NCBI RefSeq assembly: GCF_963677565.1
Contig: NZ_OY781981.1
Location: 2,219,001-2,283,000 of the forward strand
Source of the DNA: an uncultured Draconibacterium sp.
GTDB lineage: Bacteria > Bacteroidota > Bacteroidia > Bacteroidales > Prolixibacteraceae
Direction of reading: 5' to 3'
Length of the DNA: 64,000 bases
Under the pieces are notes generated by a model that saw only the letters and a program-made list of their open reading frames with translations, was not told where the DNA came from and ran no database searches. The translations under genes were made by a program, and so were the position numbers. Positions 53,341 through 62,464 of this stretch are shown in pieces (position 1 is the first letter of the stretch; every line of letters begins with the position of its first letter).

Positions 53341-54660
53341 TTACAATCCACTAAAATCAACATCGTTGAAAAGAATTGATGGTGTACGCCACGAAGAATC
53401 TTTGCGTACGTCGTTTCCAACTTCTCCAATATTTGCCCACAAGGTTTTCATGTTTCCGGTAATGTTCATTTCTGTAACCGGTTTTACAATCTCGCCATTC
53501 TCCACTAAAAATCCTTCAATCCCGTACGAGAAATCTCCGGTTGAACCATTACTGTTTCCACCATTAAATCCGGTAACATAAATACCTTTCTGAACGGATG
53601 CAATTAATGCGTCAAGGTCTTTATCTCCGGTTTCGAAAACCAGGTTAGTAGTCGATCCACTGTTGGGCTCCATTTCCAGTTTTTTGCCGTAATAGGTATC
53701 GATGTAATACCTTTTCAAAACGCCTTTTTCAAAAACCGAACGTTTTTTGGTGGCAATACCTTCGCCATCGAATAAGCGAGATCCACGTCCGCCAACAATA
53801 AATGGGTCGTCAGTTAAGGTTAATTTCTCCGAAGCTACTTTTTTGCCCAATTTATCGATTAGGAATGAATTTTTTTGCTGAATGGCAGAACCGCTTAATG
53901 CATTAATAAGCGGACTAAAAATCCGGCCTACCACACGATTCTCAACAATCATTGGCATAGTGTCCGATTTAATTTTTTCAGCACCAATTTTGTCGAGTGC
54001 CCTTTTAAGAGCTGTTGTTCCGGTGCCCGTTTTTTTCAGGTCGTTGAATTGTATTGCAGATTCTCCCCAGCCAAACTCTGGTCGGGCATCACCATCTCCT
54101 TTTACCGATACGTTGGTACTCAGTCCAAAATATGAGTTGGCGGTATCGCCTTCAAATCCATTGCTATTAACCATTACACGTTCGTTTAAGCCGTCGTAAT
54201 AACTGCTCGATACGGAGATAATGCGCTCGTTACTTCCCAAAATTTCTTTTTCAGCGGCAAAGGCAACCTGAATTTTTTCTTCCGGATCAACATTGCTGAA
54301 ATTCGGATCAAGCGAGCCAAGATCTTTTCCATCACCTTTGTAATACAGCTTCGGATCAGGCAAGGTTCTGAATTCATCTTCAGACAAATACTTTGTTCCT
54401 TCAATTGCCTCTTCAATAAAACGTGCAAGGTCTTCCTTGTTTAAACGGCTGGTTGAATGTGATGAATATTTTTTGTCGACAAATAACCGGATGGAAAGAT
54501 TGCTTTGGATAGCTTGTTCCAGTTTGTCTATTTTTTTTTCGCGTACTTCAACGCTGCTGCTTTCGCTGTTTGATATGCTTACGCTTACCTCCTGGGCTCC
54601 ATTTTCAAGTGCATGATTCATCGCCCATTTTGCCAATGTATATTTTTCTTCTTTTGTCAT
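53341..54660 (-). CDS. pmbA: TldD/PmbA family metalloprotease subunit (PmbA/TldE type)
   Basis: A 439-residue cytoplasmic protein. It has the two-domain TldD/E fold with the C-terminal stretch TNLVFETGD...GIYVTGFNGGNSNGSTGDFSYGIEGFLVENGEI, typical of the PmbA/TldE partner. It lacks the HExxxH zinc motif present in the next gene, as expected for this subunit. TldD-TldE heterodimers cut peptides and help mature small modified peptides or antitoxins in E. coli. It lies 41 bases after tldD on the same strand; together they form the complete pair. Confidence 0.92.
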   Translation of the reverse strand: MTKEEKYTLAKWAMNHALENGAQEVSVSISNSESSSVEVREKKIDKLEQAIQSNLSIRLFVDKKYSSHSTSRLNKEDLARFIEEAIEGTKYLSEDEFRTLPDPKLYYKGDGKDLGSLDPNFSNVDPEEKIQVAFAAEKEILGSNERIISVSSSYYDGLNERVMVNSNGFEGDTANSYFGLSTNVSVKGDGDARPEFGWGESAIQFNDLKKTGTGTTALKRALDKIGAEKIKSDTMPMIVENRVVGRIFSPLINALSGSAIQQKNSFLIDKLGKKVASEKLTLTDDPFIVGGRGSRLFDGEGIATKKRSVFEKGVLKRYYIDTYYGKKLEMEPNSGSTTNLVFETGDKDLDALIASVQKGIYVTGFNGGNSNGSTGDFSYGIEGFLVENGEIVKPVTEMNITGNMKTLWANIGEVGNDVRKDSSWRTPSILFNDVDFSGL

Positions 54661-54701
54661 TGTGTTAAAATTTAAACATTAAACGCTGAACTTTGAATGC
54701 G

Positions 54702-56189
54702 CTATGCATTTGTTCCTCCTACAGTCATTTTTTTCACTAGAACAGTTGGCAGGCCAAGTGTTACCGGAACCGATTGTCCGTCTTTTCCACAGGTCCAGGT
54801 GCCACTGTCGTTTTTGTAGTCGTTGGCAGCCATGGTAATATCGGCCAGTGCCTGTGGTCCGTTACCAACAATGTTAATGTCTTTAATAGGAGTGGTGAGT
54901 TTCCCGTTTTCAATGATATAACCCGATTTTACAAAAAAGGTAAAGTCGCCTGCACCGATCTTAACTTCGCCATTACTGAAGTTATCTACATATACACCAT
55001 AATCAACGGCGGCAAAAATTTCTTCGGTGGTGTGCGGACCATTTTCCATGTAGGTTGAACGCATACGTGGCAAAGGCATGTGTCGGAACGATTCGCGACG
55101 TCCGTTACCGGTTGGCTCAACACCATAATATTTGGCACTTATTCGATCGTGCAAATAGCTGTTTAACATACCGTCTTTTACAAGGTAAGTTTTTTGTACG
55201 TCGTTTCCTTCGTCGTCGATGTTAATCGCACCGCGGTCGTTTGGCAGCGTACCATCATCGATAATGTTTATAAAGTTCTCTGCAACTTTTTTATGCAGTT
55301 TGTCGCTAAAAATAGATGTTCCTTTTCGGTTAAAATCGGCTTCAAAAGTATGTCCGATAGCTTCGTGAAGCAGAATTCCTGAACCTCCGGCGCCTAAAAC
55401 AACTGGCATTTCCCCGGCTTTTGGTTTTCCGGCTTTAAATAAGAGGTTGGTTTTGTCAACAGCTTCGGTTGCCAGCGTGTCTACCAAATCATCGGTGAGC
55501 CATTCAAAACCCTGACGAACTGAACGTGCCGCGTACGCATTTTCAATCTGGTCATCTTTTTGCATCACACACACCGCATAAAAGCTGATCATTGGGCGGT
55601 AATCGTAAGTTAATCGTCCTTCAGAGTTGTAAAACATTACATAACTGCTTTCGTCGCTCATGCCGGCGTTTACTTTTATCACCTTTTCGTCGAGTCCGAA
55701 TATTTTGTCGTTCACTTTTTGTACAAAAGGAACTTTATCTTTTACCGACACATCTTCCCACTTTCTTGAAATCTTGTAGTAGTTGGCCGGCAGTTTTTCG
55801 TTATAATCGGCAGCATTAAAGCTTGAACTGCTATTGGCAATGTTGGCTGCCATTTTTGCTGCATTCAGCATATCGTCGAGTGCAATATTCTCGGAATAGG
55901 CGAAACCGGTTTGGTCGCCTTTCAACACGCGAATTCCAACTCCGAAATCAATATTCGAATAGGCACGGTTCACTTTGCCGTCTTCAAGACCCAGGCTATT
56001 GGAAATTTTGTGTTCAAAAAATAAGTCGGCATAATCGCCGCCTTTACTCATTGCAGTTGCAATAACCTTTTGCAACATCTCGGGAGTCACTTCAAAATGA
56101 TCTAAATAACTTTTCACGTCTGCTGAAATTTGTACGTTTTGGCACGATTGCACAAAGGGAAGTAAAAACATACTTCCCGTTGCAAACAT
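54702..56189 (-). CDS. tldD: TldD family zinc metalloprotease
   Basis: A 495-residue catalytic partner of the PmbA-like protein. The metal motif HEAIGHTFEAD (HExxxH) is intact, and IYVDNFSNGEVKIGAGDFTFFVKSGYIIENGK-like sequence near residues 410-440 is typical. The predicted N-terminus MFATGSMFLLPFVQSC looks like the hydrophobic half of a Tat signal. The three codons upstream (T-S-G) continue in frame, but an RRxF motif and a start codon are missing, with a stop seven codons up. The enzyme may therefore have lost or altered export. The 423-base gap to the glutamine synthetase gene contains its promoter. Confidence 0.9.
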   Translation of the reverse strand: MFATGSMFLLPFVQSCQNVQISADVKSYLDHFEVTPEMLQKVIATAMSKGGDYADLFFEHKISNSLGLEDGKVNRAYSNIDFGVGIRVLKGDQTGFAYSENIALDDMLNAAKMAANIANSSSSFNAADYNEKLPANYYKISRKWEDVSVKDKVPFVQKVNDKIFGLDEKVIKVNAGMSDESSYVMFYNSEGRLTYDYRPMISFYAVCVMQKDDQIENAYAARSVRQGFEWLTDDLVDTLATEAVDKTNLLFKAGKPKAGEMPVVLGAGGSGILLHEAIGHTFEADFNRKGTSIFSDKLHKKVAENFINIIDDGTLPNDRGAINIDDEGNDVQKTYLVKDGMLNSYLHDRISAKYYGVEPTGNGRRESFRHMPLPRMRSTYMENGPHTTEEIFAAVDYGVYVDNFSNGEVKIGAGDFTFFVKSGYIIENGKLTTPIKDINIVGNGPQALADITMAANDYKNDSGTWTCGKDGQSVPVTLGLPTVLVKKMTVGGTNA

Positions 56190-56612
56190 ACCACTTGTTT
56201 TTAATTTTTAATTGTCGGTTCGGGCTATAACGTTTTAATTGGTAAACACTGTGATTTGAAAATTACTATTAGAGGAATAAATTTCATTAATCCTTCTTTT
56301 ATAATAATCTATCAAATAATCATTGTAAGACTGAAAAAGCGGGGTGATTTATAATTTAGGGGTAAAACGTGTGAAAAAATAAAAAAATAGGGGTGGTATA
56401 TGTTGTTTTTAATAGTCTTTAACGATAAAAATGTAGATTTTTCAAGGGGGTATTGTTAAATTTGGGGTGTTTGACAAAAATCTATATTCAATGTAAATTT
56501 TGTATTAATTTATTACAATTTGTTAGCAAAATGGTTTTAAAAGTTTCATTTGCTCCTATTTTTGTGATCGACAGTTAGAAAAAATCTATATTTATATAAA
56601 ATTTATTACATC
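56190..56612. promoter_or_regulatory. Divergent intergenic region with type II glutamine synthetase promoter
   Basis: TATTTTTG at 56557-56564 is a good -7 element for the downstream gene, ~50 bases before its start. The -33 region is unclear. The motif AAAATCTATATT occurs at ~56474 and ~56583. No gene is seen. Confidence 0.5.
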
Positions 56613-57626
56613 ATGAAATCAAAATTGGAATACATTTGGTTGGATGGTAGTGTGCCAACTCAACAATTAAGAGCAAAAACTCGTGTAGCTGAAAACTTCA
56701 GCGGAAAATTGGAAGACTGTCCTGTGTGGTCATTCGACGGATCTTCTACAAATCAGGCTGGAGGAGAAGCTTCTGACCTTCTTTTGAAACCTGTATTTAT
56801 TTGTCCGGATCCGGATCGTAAAAACGCTTACCTGGTTTTAACTGAAGTATTAAATCCAGATGGTTCTGCACACGAAACTAACGGTCGTGCACACATCGAA
56901 GAAGAAGATGAAGACTTTTGGTTCGGTTTCGAGCAGGAATATTTCTTGTATGATCCACAAACTCGTCTTCCATTAGGTTTCCCTGCAGGAGGTTTCCCTG
57001 AGCCACAAGGACCTTACTATTGTGGTGTTGGTGGTTCTAAAGCATTTGGTCGTGCAATTGTTGAAGAGCACTTCGACCTTTGTTTAGAAGCCGGATTGAA
57101 TGTAGAAGGTATCAATGCTGAGGTTGCTGCCGGACAGTGGGAATTCCAGATTTTTGCTAAAGGAGCACATGATGCAGGTGACCAAATTTGGATGGCTCGT
57201 TTCCTATTGGAGCGTACAGCTGAAAAATATGGTGTTGATGTTGAGTGGCATCCAAAACCACTTGGAAAAGACCTTGACTGGAACGGTTCGGGTATGCACG
57301 CAAACTTCTCTAACGGTTTGATGAGAACTTGTGGTGACGAAAAAGTATTTACTGCAATTTGCGAAGAATTCGGTAAACACATTAAAGAGCACATCGATGT
57401 TTATGGTGCATACAACGATCAGCGCTTGACCGGTTTGCACGAAACACAATCTATCACTGAATATAGTTATGGTGTTTCTGACCGTGGTGCTTCTATTCGT
57501 ATTCCTGTAGGAACTGTTGAAGATGGTTGGAAAGGTCGTTTGGAAGACCGTCGTCCTGCTTCAAACGGTGATCCATACAAAATTGGTGCTCGCATCATCA
57601 AAACAGTTAAAGCTGCAAAAGTTTAA
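56613..57626 (+). CDS. glnII: Glutamine synthetase, type II (eukaryote-like)
   Basis: A 337-residue enzyme making glutamine from glutamate, ammonia and ATP. The short length, the N-terminal YIWLDGSVPTQQLRAKTR, WSFDGSSTNQA, the catalytic GFEQEYFLYD and the GPYYCGVG segment mark GSII, not the ~450-residue GSI. NGSGMHANFS and RGASIRIPVGT complete the site. There is no adenylylation loop, so control is likely transcriptional. It is one of three distinct glutamine-synthetase-family genes within 8 kb. A terminator follows. Confidence 0.95.
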   Translation: MKSKLEYIWLDGSVPTQQLRAKTRVAENFSGKLEDCPVWSFDGSSTNQAGGEASDLLLKPVFICPDPDRKNAYLVLTEVLNPDGSAHETNGRAHIEEEDEDFWFGFEQEYFLYDPQTRLPLGFPAGGFPEPQGPYYCGVGGSKAFGRAIVEEHFDLCLEAGLNVEGINAEVAAGQWEFQIFAKGAHDAGDQIWMARFLLERTAEKYGVDVEWHPKPLGKDLDWNGSGMHANFSNGLMRTCGDEKVFTAICEEFGKHIKEHIDVYGAYNDQRLTGLHETQSITEYSYGVSDRGASIRIPVGTVEDGWKGRLEDRRPASNGDPYKIGARIIKTVKAAKV

Positions 57627-57655
57627 GACTAAGACATAATTGCAAATTAAAAAAG

Positions 57656-57688
57656 AAACTGTCCTTATTGTAGGGCAGTTTTTTTTTG
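57656..57688 (+). terminator. Terminator of the type II glutamine synthetase gene
   Basis: AAACTGTCCT (57656-57665) / AGGGCAGTTT (57672-57681), one wobble, followed by nine Ts. Confidence 0.88.
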
Positions 57689-57733
57689 ATCAAATTTGTC
57701 GTCGCAAAAATTAATGCCCTAAGATTAAAAGCT

Positions 57734-58855
57734 ATGTTAAGGAAACAAATTGAAATAAAACGTCACCTGTTTAACGAAACTTCGCACTCGCCATCGTTAG
57801 TTGATATTGTTGGAGAAGAACAGTTGGGTGATGTGGTGGATTTTTGTTTCATCGAAAATCCTTACTTCCCGGATGAGAAATTGCTCCAAAACCTTCAGGA
57901 TAAATTGCGCGAGGTAATAAAAGCTTATCCTTCGAGTAATCCGAAACTTGCTCAGCAGGATTTGGCGGCCGTTGTGCACATAAAACCCGAATACCTTATT
58001 TTAGGAAACGGTGCCACCGAGTTGATCACGATTATTCAAAATAATTTTGTTGAGGAGATGGGAATTCCCATCCCAACATTTAGCGAATACATTGAGAAGG
58101 TTCAGAATCTGGAAAAGGTAAAGATGTTTCAACTGCCTGCGGATAAACAATATCAGTTGGATTTGGATGAATACGCCGAGTGGCTGGTAGACGAAAAACT
58201 ATCGTCAGCTTTGATTATTAATCCAGGGAATCCTACGGGGCAATTACTTTCGATTGAAAAAATAACCGGCTTTTTAAAACGCATGCAGCATTTAAAACTG
58301 GTATTGGTTGATGAGTCGTTTATTGATTTTGCGGGCGATGAAATTCCAAGCCTGATGCCCATGGTTGAGCAGTTTCAGAACCTGATAATTGTGCGCAGCA
58401 TGAGCAAACATTGTGGTGTGCCGGGTTTGCGTTTGGGATATTGCTGCTCCGCCAATCAGTATTATTTGCAGCAAATTAAAAATGCCTTGCCCGTCTGGAA
58501 TATCAATACACTCGCCGAGTACTTTTTAACGCAGTTAAAAGATACAGATGTTGAATACCACAACGCTCGCAAACATGTAATTTCTGATGTGCAGGAACTT
58601 TACGAAGCATTGTGCAAGATTTCCGGCTATGATGTTTACTCCTCGAACAGTAATTTTATTCTGCTGAAAATAAAATTTGAAATGAGTGCTTACGAATTAC
58701 AAATGAAATTGCTGCAGGATTTTGGTGTGTATGTACGCGATTGTTCCAACAAAATAGGGCTTGATGATAAACATATCCGAATTGCCTCAAAAGGTAGAGA
58801 TAAAGATCAACTGCTGATTCATGCACTGAAAACTGTGGCAGCAACTTTACACTAA
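57734..58855 (+). CDS. Class I/II PLP aminotransferase (HisC/CobD-like)
   Basis: A 373-residue aminotransferase. The start at 57734 (MLRKQIEIKRHLF) avoids beginning inside the upstream terminator, which earlier in-frame starts would do. Fold-type I motifs are present: LGNGATELI, NPGNPTG, LVDESFIDFAGDE and SMSKHCGVPGLRLGY with cofactor lysine Lys225. It is closest in style to histidinol-phosphate aminotransferase and threonine-phosphate decarboxylase. It has no cobalamin or histidine neighbours, so the substrate is open. It converges with the GS/kinase/HAD operon with only 12 bases between stops, leaving no room for a terminator. Confidence 0.85.
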   Translation: MLRKQIEIKRHLFNETSHSPSLVDIVGEEQLGDVVDFCFIENPYFPDEKLLQNLQDKLREVIKAYPSSNPKLAQQDLAAVVHIKPEYLILGNGATELITIIQNNFVEEMGIPIPTFSEYIEKVQNLEKVKMFQLPADKQYQLDLDEYAEWLVDEKLSSALIINPGNPTGQLLSIEKITGFLKRMQHLKLVLVDESFIDFAGDEIPSLMPMVEQFQNLIIVRSMSKHCGVPGLRLGYCCSANQYYLQQIKNALPVWNINTLAEYFLTQLKDTDVEYHNARKHVISDVQELYEALCKISGYDVYSSNSNFILLKIKFEMSAYELQMKLLQDFGVYVRDCSNKIGLDDKHIRIASKGRDKDQLLIHALKTVAATLH

Positions 58856-58867
58856 TCAAATCCGTTT

Positions 58868-59725
58868 TTATAACTCAATAACTGCTGAGTCGCAAACGTA
58901 AGTTGGAATAATTCCCGAACTGCTGATCTTTATTTTTGCATTATCAGGCAGGGTATTTCCTGAAAGAACCAACACTGTATCCAATCCGAATTTGTTTCCT
59001 CCAATAATATCGGTGAAAAGCGTGTCGCCAACCATTAAAATCTCATTTCTTTTAATGTTAGGTACATCCTGCATAGCTCGTTCATAAGCCAGCAAAAACA
59101 TCTGGGCATCGGGTTTTCCGAAACGTATAAATTTTTTCCCCAAAATTTGTTCTACCAGGTCGGCCAGCCCGCCAACTGCCACCGAAATATCGTTTTTGTT
59201 TACCGGGTAGTTAATGTCGGTATTCGCTACAATCACGGTCATGTTTTTGTGGCGAAGCAGATTGATGGTTTTATCGATGTCCTTGTTCCAGTCGAAGCCT
59301 TCATCGTCGAGAAAGGCAAACGATTTTATATGATCGAGTTCTTCCAGGTTTACTTCGCTAATAGGTACTGTTTTTTGCCCCGCCGACTCCAGGTAATGAG
59401 CTGATGCTTTTGTGCCCAGGTAAGCAACGGCTTTTCCGTTGGCCAGTTTCGTTTTGAAGAATTCCATGGCAAGCATTCCCGATGATAAAATCTTATCGGT
59501 GGTAATTGAGGTTAAACCTTTTTGCTGATACCAGTTTGAAAGTTCCTCGGGGCTTCTCGATGAATCGTTTGTTAATACGTAATACGGAATTCCTTTTGAA
59601 TCTAAATAGTTGAAAGTATTTCCTACACCCTCAATCAGGCCTGAATGGTTTTTTAATACACCAAAAGCATCAAAAAACACAGCACGGTAGTTTCTTACTA
59701 CACTTCTAAAACTTCTTGTTCTCAT
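58868..59725 (-). CDS. HAD-IIA-type hydrolase with altered motif I
   Basis: A 285-residue HAD-superfamily protein. Motif I reads FFDAFGVLKN, so the nucleophile Asp is present but the usual +2 Asp, the acid/base of phosphatases, is Phe. Motif II is VLTNDSS, and GKPDAQMFLLAYERA and MVGDTLFTDIIGGNKFG give motifs III and IV. The overall layout is HAD-IIA (NagD-like, TIGR01459-like). The missing second Asp argues against an ordinary phosphatase. It is the last gene of a three-gene operon, 12 bases after the APH-like kinase. Confidence 0.82.
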   Translation of the reverse strand: MRTRSFRSVVRNYRAVFFDAFGVLKNHSGLIEGVGNTFNYLDSKGIPYYVLTNDSSRSPEELSNWYQQKGLTSITTDKILSSGMLAMEFFKTKLANGKAVAYLGTKASAHYLESAGQKTVPISEVNLEELDHIKSFAFLDDEGFDWNKDIDKTINLLRHKNMTVIVANTDINYPVNKNDISVAVGGLADLVEQILGKKFIRFGKPDAQMFLLAYERAMQDVPNIKRNEILMVGDTLFTDIIGGNKFGLDTVLVLSGNTLPDNAKIKISSSGIIPTYVCDSAVIEL

Positions 59726-59737
59726 AATATTTCAGCA

Positions 59738-60784
59738 TCAGAGTTTTAATGTTTTTAAAATTTTCTCTACCCGGTATTTGGCATCCAGTGCCGGGAAATA
59801 AGAATCGTAAGCCTCCTTAATTAACTTGTCGGAATAGTACCTTCTAAAAAAATATGGCCCGTCTTTAATTACATAGTTTAAAATAAAAAAGCGGTAAACC
59901 TCCTTAATTAAGTGCACTTCGGGTAATGTAAGTGGAAAAACTTTGTGGTATTCTTTCAGAAACAGCATAAAACGATCTTCCATCAAAGTGTCAACCTTGT
60001 AACTAAAAACAGTGCGGTCGCCAACATCAGAAACCACGCGACTAAAAAAGTAAAAGTCCATTACCCGCGACGACATTCTGAACCAGTCGTAATCCCAGCG
60101 CGAATAGAATTTGCCATCGCCAGTGATTGAGAAATTACCAATATTCCAGTCGACAAGTACGGGAATGGTTTCAATTTCGGTGTTGTAATTAACCCGGTCG
60201 GCGTTTTCAAGAAAATGATCGGCATGGCGTAAAATCAGATCCTTGTGCGAAACGTCCATTTTAATCTCGCTTTTATGAATGGATCTTTTCAGCTTTTGTA
60301 TATCCGTAATAACGTTTTTTGAAGAGTGCGGTAACTGGTTAGAAACGTTGGTACATGCTTTATGAAAACGTGCCAGCTCGCGTCCCAGTTTTTTTATGTG
60401 CTTTTCTTCCAGTCGGCGGGGAAGTTTATTTCGTATTTGAATAGGATTGTAAAAAACCACCCAGGCACTACGTTCGCGTTCGTGGTAACGATAAATAAAC
60501 AGCTCGTTGCGTTTTACGAGCGATTGCGCCAGAAACACCTGATAAGGAAACTCAAGGTTATTGGCCAGGTTGTTTATTATAATATGGTCTTCCCTGAAAT
60601 CTTCAAAATTGCCGTATTCCGATATTTTGGCAAAAACAGGTTCACGTTTGTAAAACGATATTTTATATACATGATTGGTCGATACCTTGGCACTAACATC
60701 AAAAACACCCTTTATTTCGTGCCGTTCGCCATCAAATTCTTTCCAGGCAAGTTTTATTATTTCTGCATAATCCAGTTTCTGCAT
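59738..60784 (-). CDS. APH-like phosphotransferase (small-molecule kinase fold)
   Basis: A 348-residue protein with the aminoglycoside-phosphotransferase fold. The N-lobe has KISFYKREPVFAKIS with the likely ATP-binding Lys. The catalytic loop reads VDWNIGNFSI, keeping Asp and Asn of the usual HGDxxxxN, while the preceding His-Gly is lost. The metal-binding segment is SRWDYDWFR. I expect it to phosphorylate a small metabolite, not an antibiotic. It starts 57 bases after the glutamine-synthetase-like gene and ends 12 bases before the HAD gene. The substrate is unknown. Confidence 0.75.
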   Translation of the reverse strand: MQKLDYAEIIKLAWKEFDGERHEIKGVFDVSAKVSTNHVYKISFYKREPVFAKISEYGNFEDFREDHIIINNLANNLEFPYQVFLAQSLVKRNELFIYRYHERERSAWVVFYNPIQIRNKLPRRLEEKHIKKLGRELARFHKACTNVSNQLPHSSKNVITDIQKLKRSIHKSEIKMDVSHKDLILRHADHFLENADRVNYNTEIETIPVLVDWNIGNFSITGDGKFYSRWDYDWFRMSSRVMDFYFFSRVVSDVGDRTVFSYKVDTLMEDRFMLFLKEYHKVFPLTLPEVHLIKEVYRFFILNYVIKDGPYFFRRYYSDKLIKEAYDSYFPALDAKYRVEKILKTLKL

Positions 60785-60841
60785 GATTCTCTTCTTATTT
60801 TTTCAAAGTTAGTTGGTTTCTCGTTGCTAAGCCCTTCGTGT

Positions 60842-62200
60842 CTATATAATTTCAAGATATCTTTTTAATTCTTCATGTAAATTGTTTCTTTCAAATTGTT
60901 GACACTCCCATTCACGGGTTTTTGTAAAATGTTTTACAAAGTTCTCTCCAAATAATTGATTGGCAATTTCCGAGTTGGCCATTTTTTTTGTGGCTTTTTC
61001 AAGCGAATCGGGTAAAACACCATTACTTGTTTCCAGGTAGCCATTTTCTTTTGTGGGAGCAGTATCGAGCGGTAATTTATTTTTTATGCCATAAAGTCCG
61101 GCAGCCAAAGACGCTCCAAGCGCAAGGTAAGCATTGGTGTCCGATCCGGGAACGCGCAGTTCGATACGCGTGGATTTTTCACTTCCCGGAATCGCACGAA
61201 CAGCACAAGTACGGTTGTCAATTCCCCAGGTAAGCGTTCGCGGAGCCCAGTCACCACCACTCAGGCGTTTATAGCTATTTGGGTTAGGCGCAAACATTGG
61301 CAATATTTCAGGAAGGCATTTTAATAGCCCGGCAACATAATGTTGCATGGTGGTACTCATCTTGTTTGCCGAATCCGAACTATAAAATAAATTCTGCTTT
61401 TTATCTAAATCCCACAAACTTTGGTGAATATGTCCTCCGCAACCCGGAAGTTTTTCATGCCATTTGGCCATAAATGTGGCCACAAAATTATGCTTGTAAG
61501 CAATTTCTTTTACCGCGGATTTAAATAGAATTGCCTTATCGGCCGCTGCTAAAATTTCATCGTAAATAACAGTGGCTTCCATAACGCCCGGTCCGGTTTC
61601 GGTGTGCATGCCTTCAAGCGGGACGTTAAACTGTTGCAGCAATTCAAACAAGTCGTTAAAATAGGGTTGGTTAAGCGAGGTGCGCAAAATCGAATAACCA
61701 AACATTCCCGGCGTAATTGGGTGCAATTCGGTGTAATCAGACTCGGCAATTTCATTTGGCGTTCCCCGAAAGTTAAACCACTCAAACTCCTGCGAAAAGA
61801 TGGGTTTGAATCCCAGTTCCTCACTTTGGCTGGCAATTCGTTTTAATAAACTACGCGAACAGGCTGAATCTGCATACTTCGGATCGTTGCTAAAATCGCC
61901 CAAAAAGAAAGGTGTGTTTTCTTCCCAGGGTATTTGGCGAAAGGTTTCCATGGCAACTGTTGCTTTAGCATCGGGATAACCGGTATGCCATCCCGTAATT
62001 TCGCTGTTCTCATAACATTTGTCTGCACAATCCCATCCAAATATCACATCGCAAAATCCAAGTCCGTTATCTACTGCATTAAAAAATTTATCCTTATGAA
62101 TGTATTTACCGCGCAGAATTCCATCTATATCTGCAACAGCAAATTTTATTTTGGAATAATTATCGTTCCTTATTTTTGTCAGTATTTCTTGTTTTTTCAT
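60842..62200 (-). CDS. Glutamine synthetase family protein (GSI-like, possible gamma-glutamyl-amine ligase)
   Basis: A 452-residue ligase. The ATG at 62200 (MKKQEILTKIRND) is preferred to an in-frame GTG three codons earlier. GSI-family features are FAVADIDGILRGKYI at the N-terminus, SQEFEWFNF as metal site, GMHTETGPGVMEATV, GCGGHIHQSLWD and NRTCAVRAIPGSEKSTRIELRVPGSDTN. The adenylylation-site region is not obvious. Similar sequences include PuuA-type gamma-glutamylpolyamine synthetases, so an amine other than ammonia is possible. It heads an operon with an APH-like kinase and a HAD protein, unlike a housekeeping glnA. Confidence 0.88.
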   Translation of the reverse strand: MKKQEILTKIRNDNYSKIKFAVADIDGILRGKYIHKDKFFNAVDNGLGFCDVIFGWDCADKCYENSEITGWHTGYPDAKATVAMETFRQIPWEENTPFFLGDFSNDPKYADSACSRSLLKRIASQSEELGFKPIFSQEFEWFNFRGTPNEIAESDYTELHPITPGMFGYSILRTSLNQPYFNDLFELLQQFNVPLEGMHTETGPGVMEATVIYDEILAAADKAILFKSAVKEIAYKHNFVATFMAKWHEKLPGCGGHIHQSLWDLDKKQNLFYSSDSANKMSTTMQHYVAGLLKCLPEILPMFAPNPNSYKRLSGGDWAPRTLTWGIDNRTCAVRAIPGSEKSTRIELRVPGSDTNAYLALGASLAAGLYGIKNKLPLDTAPTKENGYLETSNGVLPDSLEKATKKMANSEIANQLFGENFVKHFTKTREWECQQFERNNLHEELKRYLEII

Positions 62201-62419
62201 TCGATGCACAAAATTTAATTTAAAATAAGCGATGTTTGAGGAAATAACAAATACTCCTTTTTCAACTTTCAGTTTTATTATTTAACAAAAAATAGATAAT
62301 AGTGTGTTGAAATAGCTAATTTTATGACCACACCCTTTAAAATTGGAGGCTAATTGGAAAAATTTATTAAAAATCGTGCATTGTACATGATAAATGTCAG
62401 TGTTGCGGTCTGAAAATGT

Positions 62420-62427
62420 TATTTTTG
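62420..62427 (+). promoter_or_regulatory. Possible -7 element of the type III glutamine synthetase gene
   Basis: TATTTTTG, 37 bases before the start codon; the -33 region is weak. It lies in the 264-base region shared with the divergent GS-like operon. Confidence 0.5.
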
Positions 62428-62464
62428 AGGACAGACAAAAAGCAACAGACTAAAAAAATTAATC

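Noticed and set aside
59738..60784. Aminoglycoside resistance kinase
   Set aside because: The catalytic loop lacks the HGD form and the gene sits in a metabolic operon; resistance is not supported.
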